Shown: positions 1 through 39,090 of the stretch, piece by piece | How the letters are laid out: every line of letters starts with the position of its first letter | Position numbering within the stretch: the stretch's first letter is position 1 | Assembly (NCBI RefSeq): GCF_040939455.1 | Contig: NC_134104.1 | Span: 11,059,501-11,123,500 of the forward strand | DNA length: 64,000 nt | Direction of reading: 5' to 3' | Source of the DNA: Microcebus murinus | Taxonomy: Eukaryota > Chordata > Mammalia > Primates > Cheirogaleidae | Notes under the pieces: generated by a model | Databases searched by the model: none | Seen by the model: only the letters and a program-made list of their open reading frames with translations | Told to the model about the DNA's origin: nothing | Made by a program: the position numbers and the translations under genes

Positions 1-559
1 ATAAGGGATTCATCATAGTTTAATAAAAAGGAAAAGTAGTGGCTGAACTGGTTCATTGCAGGGCATGTGGTAGACAAGCCATGCTGAGCTCAAAAGAACC
101 TTCACACCGACCAGGTTCATTGATTTCAATAAAATAACATTACTCTAAACATCAAATTCACTTTTTTGCTTTAGTTGCATTGTTTTGCAGTTTGCTTATA
201 ATTAATTTATAAATTAGATTTGGTTTTGTGGTTGTATCAGAGCTGCAAACGGAAAGTTATATTTAGTTTTAAATTCAAACACATCTAAGTATCAATAATA
301 CTCTAATAAAAAGAATTTGTCAACACAAATTCTTCAAGGAAGTGACAAAGAAATTTTTTTTCCCCTTCAAAGGGGACCAAACATTTCTCAGGCTTGAGAA
401 ACACGTTGCTAAATAAACAAATCTGATGGTAGAAGATTGTTCTTCTTGCTCACCTAGCTTAAGGGCCGTGTTCTGGTAGTTCTTGACTCCAACTATACTT
501 CAGGATCAGTTGAGAAGCTTTAAAAAAATACCCACCCTAAGAGCATAGGAAACGACCTA
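1..559. other. Unique AT-rich sequence, nothing recognised
   Basis: No exon, RNA gene or repeat family recognised. If the human gene order holds, this is intergenic DNA on the IFNGR2 side of IFNAR1. Confidence 0.4.
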
Positions 560-1326
560 CCATGCAAACAACCACCAAAGGAGAGCTACAGTAGCTTTAC
601 TAATATCAGACAAAATATACTTTTAAGACAAAAATTGTGACTAGAGACAAAGAATGATATTTTATAATGATAAAAGGATCCACTGATCAGGAGAAATAAA
701 AACTATAAACATATATGCATCTACCAGCAAAGCCCCCAAATACCTAAGGTAAAACAAACAGAATTGGCAGGAGAAATAGATAATTCGACAATAATAGTTG
801 GAGACTTCAATGTTCCACTTTCAATGATGGATGGAACTGGGCAGAAGGCCAACAAGAAAATAATAGACTTAAGCAACCATAAACAAACAGACCAACAGAC
901 ATCATCGAACACAACCACCAATAACAGCAGGATACACATTCTTCTCAAGTGCACATGGAATTCTCCAGGATAGACTGTATGTTAGGCCATGCAAAAAGTC
1001 TCAATACATTTAAAATGATCAAAATCACACAAAGTATGTTCTCTGAGCCCGATGGAATGAAATTGGACATCAATAACAGAAGGAAATTTGAGACATTCAC
1101 AAATATGTGGAAATTAAACAACATACTCTTAAACAACCAGTGGATCAAAGAAGAAATCACAAGAGAAATTAGAAAATACCTAGAAATGAGTGAAAATGAA
1201 AACACAACATACCAAAACTTATAGGATGCAATGAAAGCAGTGCTCAGAGGGCAATTTATAGCTGTAAACCCTTAGTTAATAAAGAAGGGTCTCAAATCAA
1301 TAACCTAAATTTCTACCTTAACAACT

Positions 1327-1615
1327 AGAAAAGCACTTTGGGAGGCTGATGCAGGAGGATTGCTTGAGTCCACGAGTTCAAGACCAGCCTGAGCAATAGC
1401 AAGATTCTTTCCAACCCATCTCTAACAACAACAACCCTCCCCCTCCAAAAAAAATTAAAAAATTAGCCAGCTGCCAGTGCACACTTGTAGGCCCAGCTAC
1501 TTGGGAGGCTGAGACAGGAGGATTCCTTGAACATAGGAGTTCAAAGCTGCAGTGAGCTGTGATCGAACCACTGCACTCCATTCTGGGTGAAATGGAGAAA
1601 CCCTGTCTCAATAAA
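1327..1615 (+). mobile_element. Old Alu, 5' truncated, inside the L1
   Basis: Starts at gcactttgggagg, so the first bases are missing. Diverged AluJ-like body. Flanked by an aactagaaaa target duplication (about 1324 and about 1719). Its tail has grown into the adjacent GGAA microsatellite. Confidence 0.85.
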
Positions 1616-1622
1616 ACAAAAA

Positions 1623-1735
1623 TGAAAGGAAAGAAGGAAGGAAGGAAGGAAGGAAGGAAGGAAGGAACGAAGGAAGGAAGGAAGGCAGGCAGGCAGGGAG
1701 GCAGGGAGGGAAAGAAAGGAACTAGAAAAAGAAGA
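1623..1735 (+). repeat. (GGAA)n microsatellite
   Basis: Tandem GGAA/GGCA units with interruptions, arising from the A-rich tail of the preceding Alu. Confidence 0.9.
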
Positions 1736-2244
1736 CTAAGCTAAACTAAGAACAGGCAGAAGGAAGTAAATAACAAATATCAGAATGAAAAACAAATGAG
1801 ATAGAGGATAGAGAAACAATATAGAGAAAGTCAACAAAACCAAAATTTAGTTCTTTGAAAAGATCAACAAAATTGACAAATCTTTGGCTAGGCTGATCAA
1901 GAAAAAAAGAGAGAAGACTGCCATGACTAAAATCAGGAGTGACACAGGGAACATTCCTATCAATCTTAGGGAAAGGAAAAGGCAATACTATAAACAATTG
2001 CATGCCAAAAAATCAGATAACCTAGATGAAAGAGAGAAAATTCCTGGAAAGACTCAAACTACCAAAACTGATTCAAGAAGAAATAGAAAACCTGAATCCA
2101 ATCCAATTACAATCCAACTTCCTGCAAAGAAAAGCCCAGGTCAGAATGACATCACTGGTAAATCCTACTAAACATTTAAAGAAAAATTAATGTCAACACT
2201 CTGCACACTCAGAAGGGTACTCTTCCCAATTCATTCTATAAGTC

Positions 2245-2785
2245 TATATTGTCATTTAAAAAAATTTTCTGTGTATTATGATGTTTTTACATGTTTAGAA
2301 ACCTTTCTGGCTGGGGAGACACTGCCCCTCAGGGCTAGTCAATTGTTAGGATAGCAAAGGGACTTTCTGGGAGCTAGTCTTTCAGATAGAAACTAACCAA
2401 CGGGAGGCAAACCTCTTCTATCTGGCCTGTACACCCAGGAGGCAATATTCCTCTGTCTCGATTGTCCCAGGGCCAGGTTCCAGGCAATAGGGACCATCCC
2501 TATAGCCCAAAGCCCATTGAAATTACTCAAACTAGCTAATTCTAAACAGTTCACCCTGCCCTGCCTTACCTTTCCTGCAGAAACCTGCAGAAATAAAGGC
2601 AGTGGCTTAAAACCCTCCCCCCCTCCCTCGCGCTTCTGCCTCCTGACCACCGTGGTGTCTTTCCTGTATGGCCCTGTGTGCTGTGCCATGCCTCCTGTCT
2701 CTGGGACGTGTGCTGCTAGGACATAGGCCTCTCCTGTGTCTCTTCTTGTGGCCTCCTCTGACTGACCATCACATAAAAGAATCCA
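2245..2785 (+). mobile_element. LTR-like block inserted in L1 ORF2
   Basis: About 530 bp of unrelated sequence interrupts the L1 between matching ORF2 flanks. An AATAAA-like signal (gaaataaaggc, about 2590) is followed by a pyrimidine-rich stretch, as in the R/U5 part of an ERV1-type solo LTR. Family not determined. No viral gene is visible. Confidence 0.5.
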
Positions 2786-3500
2786 AAACAGAGGCCAGCA
2801 TTACCCTGACGCCAAAACCAGACAAAGACATCAGAAGAAAACCACAGACCAATATGCTTCATGAATATAAATGCAAAAATCCTCAACAAAATACTAGCAA
2901 ACATATAAAAAGCATTATACACTATGACCAAGTAAGGTTTATCCCAGGAATGTAGGTTGGTCTAACATACAAAAACCAATCAATGGGATACACCATTTTA
3001 ATAAAATAAAGGACCAAAAAAAAAAAAAAAAAGATTATCTCAGTAGACACAGAAAAAGCATTTCACAAAAATCCAACATTTTTTGTGATTAAAAAAAAAA
3101 AACAACTTAGAGGAATAGAAGAGAAATTCCTCAATCTGACAAAGGGCATCTGCAAAAAACCCTAATAGCTAACATCATGGTGAAATGGTGAAAGATCAGG
3201 GATAAGATACTCTATTCACTTCTATTCAACATTGTATGGAGGTGCTAATTGGAGCAATTAGGCAAGAAGAACAAATAAAAGGCACCGAGATTAGAAGGGA
3301 AGAAGTAAAACTATCTCCATTTACAGATGATATCTTGTATATAGAAAATCCTAAGGAATCCACATACCTACCCAAACTATTACAGCTAATAAATGAGCTT
3401 CATAGTTGCAGGATACAAGATAAATACACTAAAAAATTTTGTTTCTCTATACTAGCAATGAACAACTTGAAAATGAAATTAAGAAAACGATTCCACTTTT

Positions 3501-3842
<342 letters not shown>

Positions 3843-4117
3843 TTCGATTCCACTTTTAATAGCATCGAAAAGAATAAAATACTTAGGAATAAATTTAATC
3901 TAAGAAGTACAAGTCTTATACACTGAAAACTAAAAAACATCATTGAAAGACATTAAAGAAGACCTAAATAAATGGAAAAATATCCAGTATTCATGGGTTG
4001 GAAGACTTAAAGTTGTTAGTCTGGCAATATTCCTCAAATGCATCTACAGATTCAGTGCAATCCCTACCAAGTGCTAGCTGGCCTTTTTTGCAGAAATGGA
4101 CAAGCTGATCTGAAAAT

Positions 4118-4200
4118 TCATTCTTTGTTACTGGGGGCTGTCTTTGCACTGTAGGATGTTTAGCAGCATCCCTGGCCTCTGCCTGTTAGATGCCAGTCTC
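4118..4200 (+). mobile_element. MER20-like hAT-Charlie fragment
   Basis: Contains the conserved gatgtttagcagcatccctg core of this MITE family and runs into the tagatgccag motif. Only part of one end remains. Confidence 0.7.
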
Positions 4201-4504
4201 ATAGACCCTTGGGTAAAATGGAGTTTGGAAGCCAGCAAAAGCCCGTAGGTGAGGAGTCACAGGTGCTGGATTTGCAAGTTCCCTTGTGCTCAGAAACAGT
4301 AAATGCTAAGGAGATAGGAGGAGGCAGCAAGGGCAGCCATTCACCTGTGTACCAGAGACATGGTGTCCCATGTGAATTCGCTCCATGCTGATTCTTCCAG
4401 GTGGTGGGTGGTCACAATTAAAAAAGAACTAAAAACCCCGATGACAGAGTGGTTAGTGGAACAGCTACAGCGCCTGTTCTGCAGATGGTCTCCAATCCAT
4501 AATA
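4201..4504. other. Unique sequence, nothing recognised
   Basis: A 60-codon open frame at 4209-4391 resembles no family known to me and has no supporting splice or promoter signal. Confidence 0.3.
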
Positions 4505-4834
4505 TATTTTTTTAATTATTTTATTTTATTTTTTTGAGACAGAGTCTCACTCTGTTGCCTGGGCTAGAGTGAGTGCCATGGTGTCAGCCTAGCTTGCAGC
4601 AACCTTAAACTCCTGGGCTCAAGCAATCCTGCTGCCTCAGCCTCCCGAGTAGCTGGGACTACAGGCATGCGCCACCATGCCCGGCTAATTTTTTCTATAT
4701 ATTTTTAGTTGACCAATTAATTTTTTTCTATTTTTAGTAGAGATGGGGGTCTCGCTCTTGCTCAGGCTGGTTTCGAACTCCTGACCTTGAGCAATCCTCC
4801 TGCCTCGGCCTCCCAGAGTGCTAGGATTACAGGC
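4505..4834 (-). mobile_element. Alu, strepsirrhine type
   Basis: Antisense copy flanked by an aatccataata target duplication (about 4495 and about 4837). The 5' end of the element (right side here) is truncated just after the ggattacaggc box. Confidence 0.92.
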
Positions 4835-5426
4835 TCAAATCCATAATAAATAGTCATCTCCCTCTTCTCCAGCCTTTCTTGCCTGGTGGGACAGCATGGA
4901 CCTCTGTTCCCGAGGGGTCTGTGCCCTGTTTCTGTGCCTCTGTGGGTCTCTGTGGCTGTAATTGCCTGTTCACACTTGGCATGGGAGCACGTGGACGAGC
5001 TCTGGTCCCGCCAGGCCTGAAGTTGAGGGACAGAAAGTGCAAACTCCCGGGGGTACCCTGGGCGGGGTGATGAGTGGAGCCACTGGACTCCCATCCCTTG
5101 GGTCCCAGATCCTTGTAGCGCACCCGTCGCTGTCGGAAACCCAGCTCCGCACGGTCACTCGCCAGCTGGTGCCTCCGCTGTGGTGTCTCAGTTCATCCCT
5201 CTGTTCTCTCAGGCCAGAGGCTCCTGGGTGATGTGACACACAGCAGGGCTGCTGGATCCCACGGTCCTGACCCCAGTGTCGCATCTCCTTTGACAAAAAA
5301 ATGGGTCCCTTGGTCTGAGGCAATGTACCAGCCAGGGTCCAATTCAAGAAGCAGCGCCACTCTATGGGATGCAGGCATGAGCCCCCACACCAGTCAGAAT
5401 CCATTTCAATCCAACAGACCCTTCTA
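4835..5426. other. GC-richer unique or ancient repeat sequence
   Basis: Several overlapping open frames up to 144 codons on both strands reflect base composition. No domain recognised. Possibly an old LTR fragment, not assignable. Confidence 0.3.
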
Positions 5427-5766
5427 TTTTTTTTTTTTTTTTTTTTTTTTGAGACAGAGTCTCACTTTGTTGCCCAGGCTAGAGTGAGTGCCGGGGCGTC
5501 AGCCTAGCTCACAGCAACCTCAAACTCCTGGGCTCGAGTGATCCTACTGCCTCAGCCTCCCGGGTAGCTGGGACTACAGGCATGCGCCACCATGCCCGGC
5601 TAATTTTTTATATATATATCAGTTGGCCAATTAATTTCTTTCTATTTATAGTAGAGACGGGGTCTCGCTCTTGCTCAGGCTGGTTTCGAACTCCTGACCT
5701 TGAGCAATCCACCCGCCTCGGCCTCCCAAGAGCTAGGATTACAGGCGTGAGCCACAGCGCCCGGCC
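5427..5766 (-). mobile_element. Alu, strepsirrhine type
   Basis: Full-length antisense copy. Target duplication agacccttctat at about 5415 and 5768. Confidence 0.95.
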
Positions 5767-5828
5767 TAGACCCTTCTATTGAGCAAATGGTTTGGGGGCT
5801 TGGAGAGCCCAGGAGTACTTTTGAGGCT

Positions 5829-5950
5829 TAACATTACTAGGGTTGGCAGACAGAAGACACCCAATTGAGTGTGAATTTCAGATAAATGAGTATCATTTTA
5901 GTATAAGACTATGTCCCAAATATTGTATAGGACATACTTATGCTAAAAAA
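5829..5950 (-). mobile_element. L1ME-type 3' end, antisense arm
   Basis: The stretch running from the gggttggcaga region to ggacatactta is the reverse complement of an old L1 3' terminus. It pairs with the sense copy at 6480-6600. Confidence 0.6.
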
Positions 5951-6063
5951 TTGTTTATCTGAAATTACTGATGCAAAGATGACTTTTGTTTATGTGGTAG
6001 AAGTAATTTAGAAGATTTCAAAGAGGGAATAATATCATTTTATATTAAAAAATTCATGAACAA

Positions 6064-6408
6064 GGCCGGGCGTGGTGGCTCATGCCTGTAATCCTAGCTC
6101 TCTGGGGGGCCAAGGCGGGCGGATTGCTCGAGGTCAGGAGTTCAAAACCAGCCTGAGCAAGAGCGACACCCCGTCTCTACTATAAATGGAAAGAAATTAA
6201 TTGGCCAACTAAAAATATATACAAAAAATTAGCCGGGCATGGTGGCGCATGCCTGTAGTCCCAGCTACTCGGGAGGCTGAGGCAGGAGGATCGCTTGAGC
6301 CAGGAGTTTGAGGTTGCTGTGAGCTAGGCTGACGCCACGGCACTCACTCTAGCCTAGGCAACAAAGTGAGACTCTGTCTCAAAAAATAAAAAAATAAAAA
6401 AATAAAAA
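6064..6408 (+). mobile_element. Alu, strepsirrhine type
   Basis: Full-length sense copy with an A-rich tail of three aaaaaat units. Target duplication aaaaaattcatgaaca on both sides. Confidence 0.95.
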
Positions 6409-6479
6409 AATTCATGAACATCTCTTTCTATAAGTAAAATGCCAGTATATTGAAAGCATTCTACAACAACAAAATGATA

Positions 6480-6600
6480 GTATATGTCCCATGCAATATT
6501 TGGGACATACTAAAAAAATGTTGTTTACCTGATATTCAAACTTAATTAAAATTTAACTGGGTGTTCTGTATTTTTATTTGCTACATCTAGCAACCTTAAA
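6480..6600 (+). mobile_element. L1ME-type 3' end, sense arm
   Basis: Contains tgtcccatgcaatatttggg and the ttaactgggtgttctgtat motif typical of old L1 3' ends. Inverted relative to 5829-5950. Confidence 0.6.
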
Positions 6601-8089
6601 TGATAGACACACTCTTCAGCTATGCACTGCCTTATTTGTTTTCTCATGACAGCCATGTAAGAATTTCTTAGTAACAGCCAGTTGTGAGCCTGACCAGAGT
6701 GGCTTGCTGCCCCCTAGTGGTGAATCTGGTCAATGTCTGCGCCTTCAATGCCCCCACTAAATCACTATTAAACACTTAATTCCCAAGTGTCAGCTACAAA
6801 GGTTAAAAAAAGAGAAATCTCTTCCTAGTTATTAGCATGTTAGACACACATATAGGTACAGGTGGGGCAAAAAGATGACTTCTATGTGTGTATGTGGTAG
6901 AGATCTTTTGGGAAGATTTGTGTGATGTACCTTTATACTAAAAAAACCTAATTTTTCTACAAGTAAAATTCCAGAGTATTAAAAGCATTATAAAATTTGG
7001 GAACAGATAATAGAGTCAAGTACACAAAATGCATTATGCTATTATATATTTAAGGACTAATTTTGGAAAAATGGATTTTCTACTGGAAAGATAAGAAAAC
7101 AGGGATTTTAAAAATTCAATTCTCCCTCAGCTTCTTCCTCGATGATGGATCGATCTAGAAAACTTTGGGGAAAGGCGGCAGGAGTGGTGAGTCACTGTAA
7201 GAAGGAGTTTTCACTTAAGCTACTGAGTACTGTAATTTTTCAATTCTCTCTCTCTTCACAAGCCTTGTTTTCCCCCTAAGCCAGATCTACCATCAAGTTT
7301 TTCTTTCTTCACCCTCATCATTTCTTAATTCACAAAATATCTCCTGCTAGAACATGAGTTCCAAGTGGGGACAGATCACAGAAACAGTGAGACACTTCTA
7401 TATGAAAAGACACTATCAAATTCTCTCTTCTTGCCTTTGCTCCCCTTAGGGGGAAGAAAAGACACTGCTATTTTCCATCAATATAGGTATCACACCGCAA
7501 ATATCCACTTATATTTACATTATCCTTAAGACTTACAATCCTGTAATCAGCCTAAGCCCAAGAAAAAAGGTAATGAAGAAAACCTAGAAGTTACTAGTGT
7601 TTTATCACTGCTAAGTAATGGCATTTCTTGGGCATCAGAGATGATTTATTTAATTAATATTCCCTGTCGATTGTGAAAAAGAATTTAAGGAAGCTTAGAA
7701 ACACAAAAACAGAAGGGTTTCCAGCATGAATACAGATTGTGTCCAACTTCCCAGGCAAATGTGTCTAGATGGTAAATGAAGGACATGTACGTGGGGGCTG
7801 AGGAGCCTCCTTGGCATGAACTTACCCTGAGAGTAGTATTAACATGGGAACCGGGGAGGCAGCCAAGTTCAGGAAAGCAAGGAGATGCACTGCGGCCACA
7901 AACTTTCACCAAAAGGCCGCGCTGCAGTCCAGTCTCGAGAGTGTGAAGAGAAAGCAAATGAAGCTGTACCTACACGGGTCCCGCGGGACAGTAACGCCGT
8001 CGCGGCTCCTTCAGGGTCCTCAGCACTGGGCATGGAACACCTGGCACAGCCAACAGTCCCCTCTGTTAGGGTACCTCTTAAAGGCATCC
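6601..8089. other. IFNAR1 downstream flank, mostly unique
   Basis: No exon recognised. At 6865-7000 it carries a second diverged copy of the sequence at 5970-6060 plus 6409-6470. A frame at 7685-7957 and overlapping frames near 7844-8127 have no recognisable domain. Confidence 0.35.
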
Positions 8090-8100
8090 GCTGCAGCACC

Positions 8101-8125
8101 TTTATTTCTTTATTTAAAATTTATT
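8101..8125 (-). terminator. Cluster of three AATAAA polyadenylation hexamers
   Basis: Read on the minus strand, AATAAA occurs at 8125-8120, 8114-8109 and 8106-8101, with a fourth at 8185-8180. They lie downstream of the IFNAR1 stop. Cleavage would fall roughly at 8070-8100. Use in vivo is not shown. Confidence 0.45.
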
Positions 8126-8334
8126 AAATTCAAATACAAAAAAAAACCCAACAAAAACCAAAGGCTTTCAGGCCCAGTGTTTATTATATAAAATTATTTA
8201 TATTAACAGCAGGAGGGTTTTAGACAAAAACACAAATGAAATAAAACATACAAGTCTGTGGCATAGAAACACTGACAACATGGCTACATCCTTCTATGAT
8301 ACAACCCACAAAACACAAACATTGTCAGATACAA

Positions 8335-8500
8335 CCCCTTCTTCACATTTTAGATTTCATTCATTCAGTAATTATCTTCTGAGCACCTTCTATGTGCTCA
8401 GCCCTGCATTGACAGCTACTGGGGACACAGTAATGAACAAAATCAAGTCCCTGCTCTCACAGAGCCTCTGATTCTAGCGTGGGGACAGACAGACATCAAA
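8335..8500 (-). mobile_element. L2 3'-end fragment
   Basis: Antisense L2: attcattcagtaattatctt, gagcacc, tgtgctcagccctg and the cagtaatgaacaaaatcaag block are characteristic. Confidence 0.75.
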
Positions 8501-8807
8501 CAAGACAAATATACATTAGAACATGTTGACAGTCACAGGATTACCAGGGGAGGGCATGGAGAAGAGAGAAGTTTCTGTACATCCTTAACTCCTTAGGAGC
8601 AATTTGAGGCTGCTTTAAATGTCACAGTCTCTTTTGGTGGGAAAGATATAAACTTTAAATTATATTTCTAAAGTAACTTTTTTGGAGATTGCAAATTTCT
8701 GGCCAGACTCTTAAAGTTCATACTTCGGAGCAGCATTTCTAATTTTCTAATTAGAATGTATACTAGTGAGTACTTTATGGCCAGGCTAACGGAATAAGGC
8801 CCGCATC

Positions 8808-8860
8808 ATGTGTGTGTGTGTGCAGATGTACATATACAGACATATATATATGTATGTGGT
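8808..8860 (+). repeat. TG/TA microsatellite
   Basis: Alternating tg, then ta-rich purine-pyrimidine steps, followed by further AT-rich imperfect units to about 8945. Confidence 0.8.
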
Positions 8861-10632
8861 TATAGGCCCATATCACCATTTACATATACATGCATAATAA
8901 TGCATACATATTAATGTTAATATGTACTATACATTAATGTAACATTTCTGGCTCTAATGATACAAGTCTTTCACATATATTCTTAGATTTTATCTAGTCT
9001 AAGAACTACCAATATTGTAATTCTGAGGCAGTTTATTGGTGCCCCCAAGTGCATGGTGTTTCTACGTAAACTGTTGTTCAGAAAAAATACGTATCTCATG
9101 ACTAAGCACATCCTGATTCAGCAACATGTAGAACACAATGAAGGATGGAATGGAACTGCCTTTTCATGTCTAAAAGACAAAGCAAAAATGAAGTCTGTTT
9201 TTCTTTGCTGCTGCTGCTCAGGTGCTTGTTCGCTGAAAACCACAGATGGTTTCAAACTTCAAGACTGGTATTCACATATCTTAGGGCCTAACAACTTCAC
9301 TGGTGTCTTTTCATGTCAAGGCCTGCATTTTCCTTTCTCCATATCCTACAAGGGTGTTTTTTCTTTTCAGGATGTCCAATCTGAAGCAGCTTTTCCCTGT
9401 GATGAACACAGGCCTGGAAGTGCTAGTCAGGATCGCTGAATTGGTCTGGTCGGAATGGCAGTGGTGGCAGGAGTCATGACATGTTCCCAATCTCCTCTTT
9501 AAAGAGGCAAACTTCCAAAGTGACAGGGCCTTTCCAAGTGTAAGGCCAACCCAGCAGATGTGCTTCACACCAAATGCCTCTGGTGACAAAGATGAAAAGG
9601 TGTCACTGCAGGCTCTCCAGCTGAGAGCTGTCTCAGAGATCCCCGGGCCTCCTTGGCGGCCCACTGTGTAGACGACTCAGGATGCTGGGGCGGCAGGTCC
9701 AGGAACACACATGGTGTGGTCTGCAGACCTGTGCATGTGCCCAGGATGTGCTGAGAGTCCCAGCCTCTCTAGGGCTGCTGCTTTCACCCCACCGGGATGA
9801 CCCTGTGACCTCAGCAGAGACGACTGCAGAGACGACTACATAAACGAGTCTGGCCTCAGTGACGGACTCCCCAGCACGCTCTGTGACGTCATCTTCTTTT
9901 TCTTTCACTGGTCCTTGCTGCAACAGTTGAAGGGAGAATTCTGCCCTACAGGCCATCGGAATTCCCAGCCTTCCTGCCTATAAGGAATATCCAGGGAGAA
10001 TCCCAAATATCAAGTAACTTAAAAATAAGTTATAGGTGCCTTTGGAAAGCATTATATAATTTTTAAAATTAGGTTTTTGTTCCTAGTTACATTTTCTCCC
10101 ACTTTGCTATTCAATAATTTGTATTTCCTTGAGTGCATGCAGGCTCAGCAGAAGGGGTACCTGAATACTGCTAGACAGTATAGAGAAGCTGGCCCAGTAT
10201 TAAAAATGACCAGATAAGCCCTAAGAACAAACATACTTAGTCGGTTAATAATTAAAAGTTGATTATATACATTGTTCTTATTTTTTTCACCAAAGTCACT
10301 TCTTTCCTACTAAAGTATTCTACTTCTTTCTGTCTCTTCTATCATTGGCATTTTCTGGTTCTGAGATTACTTGCATACACACTTTGAGTAACTTGTACAT
10401 ACCCTCACATCTTAAAATAAAACAATGACTTCTCTAATCAGATAATTATCCATTTTCTATGACTCCAGTAATTGCAAATTCTAATCAGAAGCTATTGTTC
10501 TAATAAGTTATGAATCAAGAAGTCCTAATGTATAGTGAAAGATTACCTGGTTTTCATCCCAGACTAGTGATGGACAGGTAACTGGTGTACAAGCCAATGT
10601 TCTGGGATAAACGGATAGAATTCTCCAAACTT

Positions 10633-11046
<414 letters not shown>

Positions 11047-11522
11047 TAGCAGTATTAAAAGACCCAATGTTCTAAATATCTCTTGAAAAGGAATGAAATG
11101 TAATACTGGGAATGAAGAACAAACAGCTGACACACGCAGTAGGCTGCAGCACCCATGACGGTAAGTGACAGGAACAAAAATACCATCCTTCGCCACAGAG
11201 CACAGCTAGCACTGTGGTACTTGAGCTGTCATGAGAAAGATGAATGGTTATCCTCTTGACCTGACTCATCTCATCAAAGCCAAGACTGACGACAGGTCTT
11301 TCAAGATTGGAAAAGAACGTAGGAAACTTTTCTCCCAACTCCTGTAATTTCTTTTTAAGTAGTTAAGTGCTTGCCTGTATTGTTAAGATCTATAATCTGA
11401 AGATGTTTTTTCTTCCCCAACAATCAAATATCCTCCTTCATAATTACTGAGAAGAGCAAGGAGCTCAGGCTCTAGTGAACTCCTCAAAACAACCTAATTA
11501 ATACTTTAGAGTTCATTTCCAG

Positions 11523-38581
<27,059 letters not shown>

Positions 38582-38600
38582 CGTCCGCGAGCCCCGCGAG

Positions 38601-38606
38601 TCACAT
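38601..38606 (-). promoter_or_regulatory. Start-stop upstream ORF (ATG immediately followed by TGA)
   Basis: On the minus strand an ATG with A at -3 and G at -1 is followed directly by TGA. It ends 19 nt before the IFNAR1 initiator. If the transcript starts upstream of it, ribosomes would meet this minimal uORF first. Its presence in the mRNA is inferred, not shown. Confidence 0.5.
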
Positions 38607-38650
38607 CCTCAGGCACGTCTCGCGGCTCGGCGGCACAGGGAAGGGCTGCC

Positions 38651-38672
38651 GCGCACGCGCACGCGCACGCGC
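38651..38672 (-). promoter_or_regulatory. Tandem GCGCAC run, NRF1-like sites
   Basis: Three GCGCAC units plus a partial one, about 70-90 bp upstream of the IFNAR1 ATG. NRF1 binds GCGCA/TGCGC half sites, so overlapping sites are plausible. Confidence 0.5.
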
Positions 38673-39090
38673 CTCGGACATCGGCACTCGGCCCCGCCTC
38701 CTCGCGCCCCCTCCTTCCGGCTGGTGACGTCGCGGCCCGCCCGCTGCTGTTTGGAAGACGACGCCCAACCTGCGGGCTTTGGGCCGCGGCGCCCCACCGC
38801 TTCCCGTGTTCCCGTGCCGGGGTCGTGGTTGGGCGGCCCCGGGCCTCGCCCTTTCCGGCCCGGGTTGTCTGCTGACCCAGGCGCGGCAGTACACGGCGCT
38901 GGGAATCCCCGGAGCCTGAAACGGGGAGGCCGCGGAGCGAGCCAGGCCGTTTCCTGTGTGAAGAGACCCGTGAGCGGCGCCGCGGCTCGGAGCCCTCGTT
39001 CCCCCGCGACCTGGCCCCCGGGCGACAACCGCGACCGGCGTCTGTGCCGGAGGTGGGCTCCGGAGCCAGACCTTTGTCAGTAAACTGTTT

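Noticed and set aside
4970..5404. 144-codon open frame, minus strand
   Set aside because: No domain; overlapping frames on both strands suggest base composition only.
8801..8945. Possible CRISPR-like or regulatory repeat array
   Set aside because: Simple TG/TA microsatellite in a primate genome.
9053..9956. Three open frames of 107-128 codons in the IFNAR1 3' flank
   Set aside because: On both strands, overlapping, no domain; best explained by chance in the presumed 3' UTR.
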